From the NCBI GenBank assembly GCA_964641135.1, contig CAZXJV010000033.1, positions 1 to 28,094 of the forward strand: a DNA stretch of 28,094 bases, read 5' to 3'. A program made the translations under genes and the position numbers. Positions 1 through 8,130 of the stretch are shown here, piece after piece. Numbering within the stretch: position 1 is the first letter of the stretch; each line of letters opens with the position of its first letter. Under the pieces are notes generated by a model. It did no database searches and was not told the DNA's origin. It saw nothing but the letters and a program-made list of their open reading frames with translations. The DNA is from Teretinema sp964641135. Its GTDB lineage: Bacteria > Spirochaetota > Spirochaetia > Treponematales > Treponemataceae.

Positions 1-968
1 TCATGACAATACTGATTCTTCTGTTTTCGGAGATCACCCCGAAAAAAATCGCCGCTGCAAATCCTGTCCGCTCGGCAAAAACCCTGTCCCTGCCGCTTGC
101 CGGCTTCAACCGTTTGGTGTTTCCCCTGACAGCGCTCATGGAGCTGCTTACCGCCGCAACAGGACGACTGATCGCATACATCCTGCCTCCTGAAGGACCG
201 GCTGTTTCCGAAGAAGAACTACGAACCCTTATCAGGGTTGGCCGGAAAGAAGGTGTTCTGGAAGAAGGCGAACACAACCTGTTGAACAGGGTTTTCGCCT
301 TTACAGACCTTCGAATCCGGGAAATAATGACGCCCCGAACAGAAATATGCGCCCTGCCTGTTGATTCCGGCTACGCCGAAACAGTACAGCAGTTCAGGGC
401 GCATCAGTATTCACGGATGCCGGTGTATCGGGAATCATTGGACTCAATCTGCGGGATGGTACATTACAAGGACATTCTGTTTGCACGGGAAACGGCTCAA
501 TCATTTTCAATCGAATCCATACTGCGGCCGGTAGCCTTTGTTCCTGAAAGTAAAACAGCCTTCGGGCTTCTGGAAGAACTGGAATCCCGCAGCCTGCACA
601 TGGCCATAGTTGTAGATGAGCACGGCGGAACAGACGGCCTTATTACAATGGATGACGCTGTGGCTGCCGTATTCGGCGGTATCAGGGACGAATTCGATAC
701 TGAACAAAAATCTCCGCTTGACTCCATCCGCTTCATTCACCGCAGCCGCATCGAAGTTCCCGGTGAACTCAAACTGACCGACTTCAATGAGCTTTTAAAG
801 GCGTCCCTGCATTCAGATTTTTACGAAACCATTGGCGGGTTAATCCTGGAGACCTGCGAATGTTTACCTTCAGCCGGGACAGAATGCCGTCTTGGCCGTT
901 TTATCTTCCGGGTTGTATCGGTAAACCGGCGCCGAATTCACCGCCTGGATGTAAAAATTGACGAATAA
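1..968 (+). CDS. CorC/HlyC (TlyC)-type CBS-domain membrane protein, 5'-truncated
   Basis: This is the C-terminal part of a DUF21-CBS-CorC_HlyC protein, a family linked to magnesium/cobalt export or resistance and historically called hemolysin C/TlyC. The frame is already open at the left edge. The first residues visible (LLFSEITPKKIAAANP) match the conserved end of the DUF21 membrane domain, so the ATG at base 3 is internal and the true start lies upstream. In order the visible part holds the end of the membrane domain with one hydrophobic stretch, an acidic linker (SEEELRTLIRVGRKEG), a CBS pair (from about IREIMTPRTEI through MAIVVDEHGGTDGLITMDD) and a C-terminal CorC/HlyC domain (SRIEVPGELKLTDFNELL). 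The final helix is normal and the gene ends at a TAA. It has no close operon partner downstream: 139 bases separate it from the chemoreceptor. Family membership is secure; the transported ion is not established from sequence. Confidence 0.88.
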   Translation, partial: MTILILLFSEITPKKIAAANPVRSAKTLSLPLAGFNRLVFPLTALMELLTAATGRLIAYILPPEGPAVSEEELRTLIRVGRKEGVLEEGEHNLLNRVFAFTDLRIREIMTPRTEICALPVDSGYAETVQQFRAHQYSRMPVYRESLDSICGMVHYKDILFARETAQSFSIESILRPVAFVPESKTAFGLLEELESRSLHMAIVVDEHGGTDGLITMDDAVAAVFGGIRDEFDTEQKSPLDSIRFIHRSRIEVPGELKLTDFNELLKASLHSDFYETIGGLILETCECLPSAGTECRLGRFIFRVVSVNRRRIHRLDVKIDE

Positions 969-1107
969 GAGTTCTGGCCATAATTAAGACTTCAATCCCG
1001 CTTTGTATCCCGAACTCCGTTAAATCCTGCCGGCTGTCCCAAATGTGTCAAAAACGGTATATTTAGTTCCCGAATCAACCGATTATACTTAAAGGGGGGC
1101 TTTCTTA

Positions 1108-3300
1108 ATGAAACTCAAACAACGCCTCGGCACCTTTTTTATCCTTTTATCTCTTTTGCCGTTCGCAACAGGAATGCTGTTCATCATGGTCAGCACCAAC
1201 CGTATTATCCGCAACAACTCTGTCGGTTATTTTGAAGAATATACCGGATCGATGGCCGGGGAACTTGCAGCCTTTTTCAGCTCGCCCCGCGGCTATGTTG
1301 ACGGGTTCAGCCGTCTGCCCGACGTTATTACCTTCCAATGGGCAACAGTCGGTCCGCTATTGGATACTATTGCCAAAGAAAGCCCGATCTTTGACAGCTT
1401 TGTTCTTGCCCGTGCCGATGGCGCCTACTTTCGGGCTGATAACCCCGGCAACCCGGCACTGGGCGGCATCGTTACCGCGAACAACAGTGATCCCCGCTCC
1501 GCTCCGGTTCTGCTGACCAGCAGAGACTACTTTCGCAGGGTCATCACCGAAAACACCCGCAACGAGCGTCGACTGGTCATTTCAAACCCCAATCTGTCGC
1601 TTTCGACCGGACGCAAGCAGATACTGGTTGTTTCAAACCTTATCGATTCCTCACGGCGTACTACAGGACTGTTGGCGGCAACCATGAGAGCCGAAGTTCT
1701 GGACGCCGAACTTGACCGTATAAGCGCCGATCTTGAGGCCGCCTTCGGCCGCGAGGTTACCCTGGTAATTGCAAATGACCAGGGTGCTGTTGTGGCCCTG
1801 CGTATGTATGACCCGTCCGCCGGACGGTATACAGAACGGATGCTCACAGAACCCAAGGAATTCACACTGGAGGACCTTGGACCGGATATGGCCAGTGCAA
1901 TCAGGGAAATGGATACTTCCCGGCTGACCCATTCTGCAATAGACATACAGGATGAGACCAGGTCTGTCCGCCATTACCTTGCCGGTATGACAGCTCCCGG
2001 AACCACATACCGGGTCTACGCAATGATACCGGAACGGATTCTGTACCGTGCCATGAACGATATCCGCAACTCGCTTATACTGATAAGCATTGCAACATTT
2101 GTCGTCGTCCTGACTGTTTCACTCCTGCTGGGTCAAAGCATTGCAAAACCGCTTGCCACCACGGCAAAAACGCTCAAGGACATTGCACACGGGTCAGGCG
2201 ATCTTACCTACCGCATGAAGCTTGGCGGCAAGGATGAAATTACAGATGTTGGACACTACTTTAATCAGTTTATTGATACCCTGCATGGCATGATCTCCCT
2301 GATCAAGCGACAGGCCGGCACCATGGGAGAAATATCTACAGAGCTTACCAGCCGCACAAAGGGCATAAGCGACGGAATAGAACATATCTCAGGTAATGTT
2401 TCTGACCTTAATTTCCAGACCGAAGAACAAAGTGCCAGCGTAACAGAAACGTCCTCTACCATTCACCAGATTGCCAAAAACATTGAAAGTCTGTCAGAAC
2501 AGATAGAAGGACAATCTGCAAGCGTTACAGAATCATCCGCAGCAATCCAGCAGATGGTCGCCAATATCAACGCAATATCGGGAAACCTGGAACGGGCAGG
2601 ATCGGGGTTTGAAGATCTTCTTGTTTCGTCCAGCAGCGGACGGGACAGTATGCAAAACGTTATAGAGCTGGTTAAAAATGTTGCCGAACAGTCCGAAGAA
2701 CTGCTTGAAACCAACGAAATTATCAACTCTATAGCAAGTCAGACAAATCTGCTGGCAATGAACGCTGCAATCGAAGCTGCCCATGCAGGCGAAGCAGGCA
2801 AAGGCTTCTCTGTTGTTTCAGACGAAATCCGCAAGCTGGCAGAAAACGCGGCAGAACAGTCCAAAACAGTCGAAACAGCCCTTCGTCAGGTAGTCGGTAC
2901 AATAACCACAATCGTTGAAGCCTCCGACACCGCAGACAAAGCCTTTGACAATGTGACGCACAAAATTCGGGAATCGAACGGCCTTATCCAGGAAATACGC
3001 ATGGCCATGAAAGAACAGAACGAAGGCAGCCGGCAGGTTCTGGAGGCCCTGGACGACATACAGAACATCACCATGCAGATCCGCGACGGTTCCATGGAAA
3101 TGAATCAGGGTGCCGCAATGATCCTGAAAGAAATGTCACGGCTGGAAGATATATCCTTGAAGGTCCAGCACAGCACCCAGGATATTGCCCGATCAAGCGA
3201 AAGCATTGCTCAAACCATCGAGGACATCCTGGGTGTTACCGAGCGCAACCGCGAAGTGGTTGCATCCCTTTCAGAGCTGACCGGCAGATTCAGGCTGTAG
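1108..3300 (+). CDS. Methyl-accepting chemotaxis protein with periplasmic sensor domain
   Basis: Transmembrane chemoreceptor of 730 aa that signals to CheA/CheW. TM1 is at about residues 8-29, followed by a large periplasmic region (about 30-320) with Cache-like spacing, TM2 at about 323-344, a HAMP domain (about 345-400) and a long cytoplasmic coiled coil. The hairpin tip is textbook, with NEIINSIASQTNLLAMNAAI followed by EAAHAGEAGKGFSVVSDEIR at about residues 535-575. The protein ends in GRFRL with no CheR-tethering pentapeptide, so adaptation would rely on receptors that carry one or on direct CheR binding. The ATG is preceded by a purine-rich AAAGGGGGG stretch about 7-8 nt upstream, which fixes the start. 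The upstream gap has no convincing sigma-70 or sigma-28 promoter. It is convergent with nagB; the proximity does not show that the ligand is an amino sugar. Ligand unknown. Confidence 0.95.
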   Translation: MKLKQRLGTFFILLSLLPFATGMLFIMVSTNRIIRNNSVGYFEEYTGSMAGELAAFFSSPRGYVDGFSRLPDVITFQWATVGPLLDTIAKESPIFDSFVLARADGAYFRADNPGNPALGGIVTANNSDPRSAPVLLTSRDYFRRVITENTRNERRLVISNPNLSLSTGRKQILVVSNLIDSSRRTTGLLAATMRAEVLDAELDRISADLEAAFGREVTLVIANDQGAVVALRMYDPSAGRYTERMLTEPKEFTLEDLGPDMASAIREMDTSRLTHSAIDIQDETRSVRHYLAGMTAPGTTYRVYAMIPERILYRAMNDIRNSLILISIATFVVVLTVSLLLGQSIAKPLATTAKTLKDIAHGSGDLTYRMKLGGKDEITDVGHYFNQFIDTLHGMISLIKRQAGTMGEISTELTSRTKGISDGIEHISGNVSDLNFQTEEQSASVTETSSTIHQIAKNIESLSEQIEGQSASVTESSAAIQQMVANINAISGNLERAGSGFEDLLVSSSSGRDSMQNVIELVKNVAEQSEELLETNEIINSIASQTNLLAMNAAIEAAHAGEAGKGFSVVSDEIRKLAENAAEQSKTVETALRQVVGTITTIVEASDTADKAFDNVTHKIRESNGLIQEIRMAMKEQNEGSRQVLEALDDIQNITMQIRDGSMEMNQGAAMILKEMSRLEDISLKVQHSTQDIARSSESIAQTIEDILGVTERNREVVASLSELTGRFRL

Positions 3301-3308
3301 GAACCCTA

Positions 3309-3351
3309 CACCATGATGCGTAAGGGTAAGAAGCCTTTTGGCATCATGGTG
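3309..3351. terminator. Inverted repeat between convergent genes, possible bidirectional terminator
   Basis: Perfect 11-bp stem, CACCATGATGC (3309-3319) with GCATCATGGTG (3341-3351). The 21-nt loop can form a second small helix (AAGG 3322-3325 with CCTT 3334-3337). It starts 8 nt after the chemoreceptor stop and ends 9 nt before the nagB stop on the other strand. No T-run follows on either strand, so it is not a classical intrinsic terminator. It could be an mRNA 3'-end protecting structure or a Rho-dependent end. Confidence 0.45.
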
Positions 3352-3360
3352 ATTGCAGAA

Positions 3361-4161
3361 TTACCAAAGACGTTCGCTTTTAGCTTCGATATCCTTAAAA
3401 TAACGTACGGTACCCACCCGCAGTTCGTCTGTGGCATCTTCGTCGCAGACAATAACAGCTCGAGGGTGCATCTGCAGAATGCTGATAGTCCACATATGGT
3501 TTACACCTTCCTCGATAGCATGCCTGAGAGCCCGCGCCTTGGTATAACCGGACGCAAGAATTACCACTTCCTGCGCATCGGTAATAGTTCCTACACCGAC
3601 CGACAAAGCCTTTGTTGGAACCTGATCAGGATCACCGCCAAAAAAGCGGGAATTCATGATAATGGTATCCTGGGTCAGGGTCTTGATCCGTGTCCGTGAA
3701 GTAAGGGATGAAGCAGGCTCGTTAAAGGCTATGTGTCCGTCCGCTCCCACGCCGCCAAGAAACAGCTGGACTTTCCCATACGAAGCAATCTTTGCCTCAT
3801 AGGCGTCACATTCTTCCCGGGGATCAGCAGCCATACCGTCCAGGAAATTGATATTGGCAGAAGGTATATCCATATGCGAAAAGAAGTTATCCATCATAAA
3901 GCGGCGATAACTTTGAGGATGGTTGCCGTCAAGTCCGATATACTCATCCATATTAAAAGTAACTACATGTTTGAAGGAAACCTTTCCGGCCTTATGCAGA
4001 CGGATAAGTTCCTTGTAAACCCCCAGCGGGGTTGAACCGGTAGGCAAGCCAATCACAAAAGGACGGTCTTTCGAAGGAGCAAACTCGTTAATCCTGCTAA
4101 CAATGTGCTGCGCGACCCATTCTGAACATGTCGCATAATCTTCTTTGATGATGACCCTCAT
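3361..4161 (-). CDS. nagB: Glucosamine-6-phosphate deaminase
   Basis: Cytoplasmic enzyme converting glucosamine 6-phosphate to fructose 6-phosphate and ammonia, the last step of amino-sugar (GlcNAc, chitin, peptidoglycan) catabolism into glycolysis. Its length of 266 aa equals that of the E. coli enzyme. Catalytic residues fall at the same numbers as in E. coli: Asp72 (FNMDEY), Asp141 and His143 (GADGHIAFNEPASS) and Glu148. The sugar-phosphate loop LPTGSTPLGVY is at about 39-49. The C-terminal block VNHMWTISILQMHPRAVIV is typical of the hexameric enzyme. The start is fixed by AGGAG six bases before the ATG. No nagA or transporter lies next to it, so it is probably monocistronic with its own promoter upstream (see the 4226-4254 site). 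Identification is very secure. Confidence 0.97.
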   Translation of the reverse strand: MRVIIKEDYATCSEWVAQHIVSRINEFAPSKDRPFVIGLPTGSTPLGVYKELIRLHKAGKVSFKHVVTFNMDEYIGLDGNHPQSYRRFMMDNFFSHMDIPSANINFLDGMAADPREECDAYEAKIASYGKVQLFLGGVGADGHIAFNEPASSLTSRTRIKTLTQDTIIMNSRFFGGDPDQVPTKALSVGVGTITDAQEVVILASGYTKARALRHAIEEGVNHMWTISILQMHPRAVIVCDEDATDELRVGTVRYFKDIEAKSERLW

Positions 4162-4225
4162 GTATTCTCCTGTGCAGCGCCGGTATTCCCCGGGCGCATG
4201 TTTTTGGCAGTGCTTCTATCCTGGA

Positions 4226-4254
4226 ATCGTAGAGCATTTACCGATAAAATGCAA
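4226..4254 (-). promoter_or_regulatory. Putative nagB promoter with overlapping operator-like dyad
   Basis: On the minus strand TTGCAT (4254-4249) is separated by 17 bp from TACGAT (4231-4226), giving a plausible moderate sigma-70 promoter with a leader of about 60 nt. The spacer carries a perfect dyad GCATTT-n7-AAATGC (4234-4252), the expected place for a repressor that senses an amino-sugar phosphate. The dyad is seen directly; promoter and repressor are inference. Confidence 0.4.
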
Positions 4255-4281
4255 ACCGGCAACATGACTACCAGACTGTTT

Positions 4282-6366
4282 CTACTGAAAGATCGACGGA
4301 CGTATCTTGCGAACCATAACAGCCTTTCCGAGTGAAACCTGAACGCCCGGAATCTGCCCCGAATCCAGTCCTTCAGGCAACAGTTCCAGACGCACCAGCA
4401 CTTCGCCGGAGCGTTTGAAGGTCTCCAGGGGTCGGCCCCGATAACGCATCCCCCCGCTTTTTTCATCCATCACTATTTCTACAAGGGTTCCGGCAGAAAG
4501 GGCCGACTCTACAAGCCGTACCTTTCCGGGAAAGTCCATACCCTTTGCTTCAACCTTTTCCGGCCGTACAGATTCTGGATCAAGCTGCGAGGCAAACAGG
4601 ATAATTCCCCGCCTGATACGGGTTTGCAGCTCCTCACGGATATCGGTCTCCATACTCATGGACGCAAGGGCAGCTTCAAGTTCTTCCTGACGCTTCAAGG
4701 CGGCAGATCGGGCGCTGTCAGCCGCACGGCCCGTTCCGGCGGGAGCTGGTTGAACCGCTGCTGCAGAACCAGGAGCAAAGGCCGTACCCTGACCAAGAGA
4801 CGGAAACGGAAGCGAAGCCGTCTGGCGCCCTCCGCTGAGAGATGGCCCCAGGTCCAAAGACGCTTTTGCAAATGCATCCCGAATTTCATCCTCGCTTTCG
4901 GCATTCAGCACATACACGCCGGGAGCCAGGGTATGGCGCACTAAATCTGACAGATGCCGGTTGCGCTCGAAATACACACGGGTTTTTTCATCCACAGAAA
5001 TAACAAAACCGTAATGCAGAGATACCGAGGTATAGGCACTATACCAATCCTCAAGAGAGAATAAAATCGGAGAAGGAAGCGAATGACCCGAAACGGTTTC
5101 CAGAAGCTGTGCAATATCCCGGCCGCTATACCCCAACCGGAATGCAGCATTGCAGGACGAACGATCTACAGAAAACCGGGCTACAGTGCGTATTGGACCT
5201 GCATCCATGCAGGACAACACCGGCAAAAGCCGGGAAAGAGAAAACCCGGGCATAACGGTTACCGCGCCGCTGGCCTCTACCGTCAGGCTGCCGCCGGATT
5301 CTTCGTCACCCAGCCATCGTTCATTCCGCTGCCACAGGCCGGTCCCTGCCGGAAGCAGCAAGCCCAAAGCGCTGCACACCGTCACGATATCGCTGCTGCA
5401 CGCAGGTTCGACTGCAGGAGGCGCGTCCCCCTGCAGCAGGTGATGAAGGCGCCCCCGCCGCTGCATGCGGCCGGCACCGCCTGCACTCTCACGGACAAAC
5501 CATGCCAGGGAGTCAAGCACCGCTCGCTCATACACAGCATTGCCTTCAACAGAGGACAAGAACCGGTGCGCAGCAGCCGCTTCAAGGGCAAGGGCCTCAC
5601 GGCCAGGCCGGTCAGGACGGGCTGCAGCGATTATCCATGAAAGACGTTCATGAAGCGGCAGGCAGGCAAAATGCTTCCACCGCCCCGTATCACACACAAG
5701 AGAACTGTCATCCTTCACCAGCAGGCCCAGATTCTGAAGGGCATCTACAAGGGATGCAATCGTTTTTTCATCCCATCCGGACTCGGGGAAAAGCTGTGAC
5801 ACCTGCTCCAGCGTTTTTTTGCGGTATCCGTTTGCTACCCGCAGCTGCTCGCGGTGATGCAGAAAATGGCTGTACAGGGCTCCCTGTGCAAGATCGTCAA
5901 GGGTCAAGGCACCTGAAACAGGATCTGCCCGGTACTTTGCCGGAAACACAAGGGAGGACGAAGTAAGTGGCAGAATAACCGGTTCCAGAAGCGGAACAAG
6001 ATGGTAGCGCACATCGGGTCCCTGGCCTTTCCGGTAAATAACCAGCCGCTCTTCCAGATTTAGAAGCCGGTCATGGATAAAGGGAAAGCTCCAGCGCGGA
6101 GAAAACAACGAAATCAATTTTTCGCGGGAAGGGTCGGGAAGAAGCCGTATACCGGATAAAAGAGCAGCGTCCGTCTGGTCCAGCCCCCCGATAATCCTCT
6201 CCTTCGTTTCTGCACGACGCAAAAAAGCAGACAATTCTTCAACCAGCCGCTGTTTGTTAAACGGTGTCTTCACTGCTCCCAGATACAGACGCATCAGATC
6301 AAAAAACTGCTGATCCGGCAGTGCGGTCAAGGCATCACGCCAGGCAATTACCTGTTCAGGATTCAC
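4282..6366 (-). CDS. Helicase-associated domain protein, partner of the XPB-type helicase
   Basis: A 694-aa protein with a GTG start. The frame is open further upstream, but the GTG at 6366 has a strong Shine-Dalgarno (GGGAGGAA) and overlaps the helicase stop by 11 bp. The N-terminal half is helical. From about residue 360 there is a block resembling the helicase-associated (Helicase_C_3 / XPB-Ssl2 N-terminal-like) domain: the pattern VMPGFSLSRLLPVLSCM ... YSGRDIAQLLETVSG ... PILFSLEDWYSAY. A low-complexity Pro/Ala/Gly linker follows, then a charged C-terminal domain with a small beta-rich end. No nuclease or ATPase motif was seen. In other genomes such domains can be fused to or encoded beside XPB helicases, so this is probably the accessory subunit of the neighbouring helicase, possibly in DNA repair. 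The precise biochemical role is unknown. Confidence 0.72.
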   Translation of the reverse strand: MNPEQVIAWRDALTALPDQQFFDLMRLYLGAVKTPFNKQRLVEELSAFLRRAETKERIIGGLDQTDAALLSGIRLLPDPSREKLISLFSPRWSFPFIHDRLLNLEERLVIYRKGQGPDVRYHLVPLLEPVILPLTSSSLVFPAKYRADPVSGALTLDDLAQGALYSHFLHHREQLRVANGYRKKTLEQVSQLFPESGWDEKTIASLVDALQNLGLLVKDDSSLVCDTGRWKHFACLPLHERLSWIIAAARPDRPGREALALEAAAAHRFLSSVEGNAVYERAVLDSLAWFVRESAGGAGRMQRRGRLHHLLQGDAPPAVEPACSSDIVTVCSALGLLLPAGTGLWQRNERWLGDEESGGSLTVEASGAVTVMPGFSLSRLLPVLSCMDAGPIRTVARFSVDRSSCNAAFRLGYSGRDIAQLLETVSGHSLPSPILFSLEDWYSAYTSVSLHYGFVISVDEKTRVYFERNRHLSDLVRHTLAPGVYVLNAESEDEIRDAFAKASLDLGPSLSGGRQTASLPFPSLGQGTAFAPGSAAAVQPAPAGTGRAADSARSAALKRQEELEAALASMSMETDIREELQTRIRRGIILFASQLDPESVRPEKVEAKGMDFPGKVRLVESALSAGTLVEIVMDEKSGGMRYRGRPLETFKRSGEVLVRLELLPEGLDSGQIPGVQVSLGKAVMVRKIRPSIFQ

Positions 6367-8050
6367 CGCGTTCCTCCCAGCGCAAAATATCATATTCATA
6401 GCCCTGTTCAGCAAGAAACTTCTGCCGGTTTGAGGCAAATTCTTCTTCGACTGTCCGGGCTGTTACCAGTGTATAAAAATGTGAATCGCGCTCCTTGGGG
6501 CGCAGTATACGACCAAGCCGCTGGGCTTCCTCCTGACGGCTGCCAAAGGTTCCCGAAACCTGTATTGCCACCGAAGCATCAGGAAGATCAATTGCAAAAT
6601 TCGCCACCTTGGAAACAACCAGCGTGGGAATGGTGCCTGCACGGAAACCCTCATATAAAACTTCGCGTTCGCTGTTTGGTGTTTTCCCGGTAATCAGCGG
6701 AGCGTTTAAATCCCGGGCGATGGCTTCCAGCTGACTGATATACTGACCTATCACCAGCACGCCGTCACCGGTATGTTCAGCTACAAGGGTGCGTACCGCT
6801 GTCATCTTTGCAGGGTTTTCACTGGCAATCCGGTATTTGCGGCGTTGATCGGCGACCGCATATTCAATCTCGAGGGCGCTGTCCATTTCCATGCGCACCT
6901 CCGTACAAAAGGCCGAGGCAATCCAGCCCTGCTCTTCAAGTTCCTTCCAGGGCACATCGTAGCGCTTTGGTCCGACCAACGAAAACACATCGCCTTCACA
7001 GCCGTCCTCGCGCACCAGTGTGGCAGTCAGGCCAAGCCGCCGGATAACCTGCAATTCTGCCGTTACACGGAACACTGGTGCCGGCAGCAGATGCACCTCG
7101 TCATAGATAATCAGACCCCAGTCCCGCTGGCGGAATATCCTGAAATGCGGAAAATCAGATTCCTTGTCTGCACGCCATGTAAGAATCTGGTATGTTGCAA
7201 CCGTAATCGGCCGTATCTGTTTGGCATCACCGGTATACTCACCGATCAATTCGGGGTCGACACGGGTTTTATCACGCAATTCATGAATCCATTGATGAAC
7301 GGCAGCAACATTGGTAGTTAAAATTAATGTGCTGGTCTTGAGCATACTCATCACAACCATTCCAACTACAGTCTTCCCTGCTCCGCACGGAAGCACAATC
7401 GTTCCAAAGCCGGTACCCGGCCCCCGGTCGCCAACAAGGGCGGCGGCAGCATTGCGCTGATAGTCGCGTATCACCAGCTCACGGTCATGACTCGTGCGCT
7501 CACGCAGCGACACCTCCAGCGGTTCTCCGTCGCGCAGGGGTGCTTCATCCCGTACCGGCCAGCCCAGCTTTAAAAGATCCTGCTTGACCGTTCCTCTATG
7601 TAAAAGGGAAAGGCGGAAGCGCCTGACCGGCTCATCCTCATCTGAAAGCGGCGTCAGATACCGGGCAGCCTGTTTGGAAGCAGCAATTTCCATATATACA
7701 GGCCGTGAGTCAGTAACAAGCAAAAGCGTATCTTCGGTCTCGGGAATCATCCGGAGCACACCAAAGCGGCCCATTGTTTCCGTAATCCAGACGCGTACAG
7801 ACCGGGGCACCGGATACCGGGCAAAGGAATCAAGAACATCACAAATCACCTCCGGCCCGAAACCGGCCGAAGCGGCATTCCACAAAGACAAAGGGGTCAA
7901 ACGATAGGTATGCAGGTGCTCGGGTGATTTTTCCAGCTCGGCGAAGGGGATCAGGGCTGCGCGTGCCCCGGCAAACGCAGGGGCATGCACATCAAGCAAT
8001 ATGGATCGGTCGCCCTGAACAATCAGGGGCTTAACAGTGTCGTTCGGCAT
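6356..8050 (-). CDS. XPB/Rad25-type DEAD/DEAH-box DNA helicase
   Basis: Superfamily 2 3'-5' DNA helicase of 564 aa. After an N-terminal XPB-like region come Walker A LPCGAGKT (about 220-227), motif II as DEVH (317-320), motif III TAT (342-344) followed directly by Arg-Glu-Asp (347-349, the RED triplet typical of XPB), and motif VI QEEAQRLGRILRP (about 506-518). Motif V region is SKVANFAIDLPDASVAIQVS. In eukaryotes XPB unwinds DNA in TFIIH; bacterial versions are thought to act in DNA repair, but this is poorly studied. The stop overlaps the GTG start of the helicase-associated gene by 11 bp, suggesting a complex. Upstream is a strong promoter whose -10 element ends 8 nt before the ATG, so the mRNA is probably leaderless; the GGAGGG upstream of the ATG falls in the promoter spacer rather than acting as a ribosome site. 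Confidence 0.93.
   Translation of the reverse strand: MPNDTVKPLIVQGDRSILLDVHAPAFAGARAALIPFAELEKSPEHLHTYRLTPLSLWNAASAGFGPEVICDVLDSFARYPVPRSVRVWITETMGRFGVLRMIPETEDTLLLVTDSRPVYMEIAASKQAARYLTPLSDEDEPVRRFRLSLLHRGTVKQDLLKLGWPVRDEAPLRDGEPLEVSLRERTSHDRELVIRDYQRNAAAALVGDRGPGTGFGTIVLPCGAGKTVVGMVVMSMLKTSTLILTTNVAAVHQWIHELRDKTRVDPELIGEYTGDAKQIRPITVATYQILTWRADKESDFPHFRIFRQRDWGLIIYDEVHLLPAPVFRVTAELQVIRRLGLTATLVREDGCEGDVFSLVGPKRYDVPWKELEEQGWIASAFCTEVRMEMDSALEIEYAVADQRRKYRIASENPAKMTAVRTLVAEHTGDGVLVIGQYISQLEAIARDLNAPLITGKTPNSEREVLYEGFRAGTIPTLVVSKVANFAIDLPDASVAIQVSGTFGSRQEEAQRLGRILRPKERDSHFYTLVTARTVEEEFASNRQKFLAEQGYEYDILRWEERGES
6371..6378 (-). promoter_or_regulatory. Ribosome binding site that fixes the GTG start of the helicase partner
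   Basis: Minus-strand GGGAGGAA lies 4 nt before the GTG at 6366, inside the last codons of the helicase gene. It supports translational coupling and argues against the ATG codons further upstream in the same open frame. Confidence 0.7.
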
Positions 8051-8058
8051 AACAGACC

Positions 8059-8087
8059 ATTGTACCCTCCATCCCCCGCTTGGTCAA
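8059..8087 (-). promoter_or_regulatory. Strong sigma-70-like promoter of the XPB helicase gene
   Basis: Minus-strand TTGACC (8087-8082), exactly 17 bp, then TACAAT (8064-8059); each hexamer matches consensus at 5 of 6 positions. Transcription should begin near 8050-8053, at or within about 3 nt of the ATG at 8050, predicting a leaderless message. Confidence 0.65.
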
Positions 8088-8098
8088 ATGGCACAAAA

Positions 8099-8113
8099 TC
8101 CGGATAATCCGGA
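8099..8113. promoter_or_regulatory. Perfect 15-bp palindrome upstream of the helicase promoter
   Basis: TCCGGAT-A-ATCCGGA is a perfect dyad centred about 54 bp upstream of the predicted helicase start site, a typical activator or operator position. It also lies 18 bp past the GH31 stop. Read on the minus strand it forms a short GC-rich stem followed by TTTT, so a weak GH31 terminator is an alternative. Confidence 0.45.
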
Positions 8114-8130
8114 CGTGCACTGCCGCTCCG

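Noticed and set aside
1078..1085. Sigma-28-like -10 (ACCGATTA) upstream of the chemoreceptor
   Set aside because: No TAAA element occurs at the required distance upstream, so the match is not convincing.
5083..5966. Plus-strand open frames of 154-185 codons inside the helicase partner gene
   Set aside because: They are antisense shadows of a high-GC coding region, with compositionally odd translations and no ribosome sites.
6367..6438. 24-codon upstream extension of the helicase-associated protein
   Set aside because: It overlaps the helicase coding region and has no ribosome site, whereas the GTG at 6366 has a strong one.
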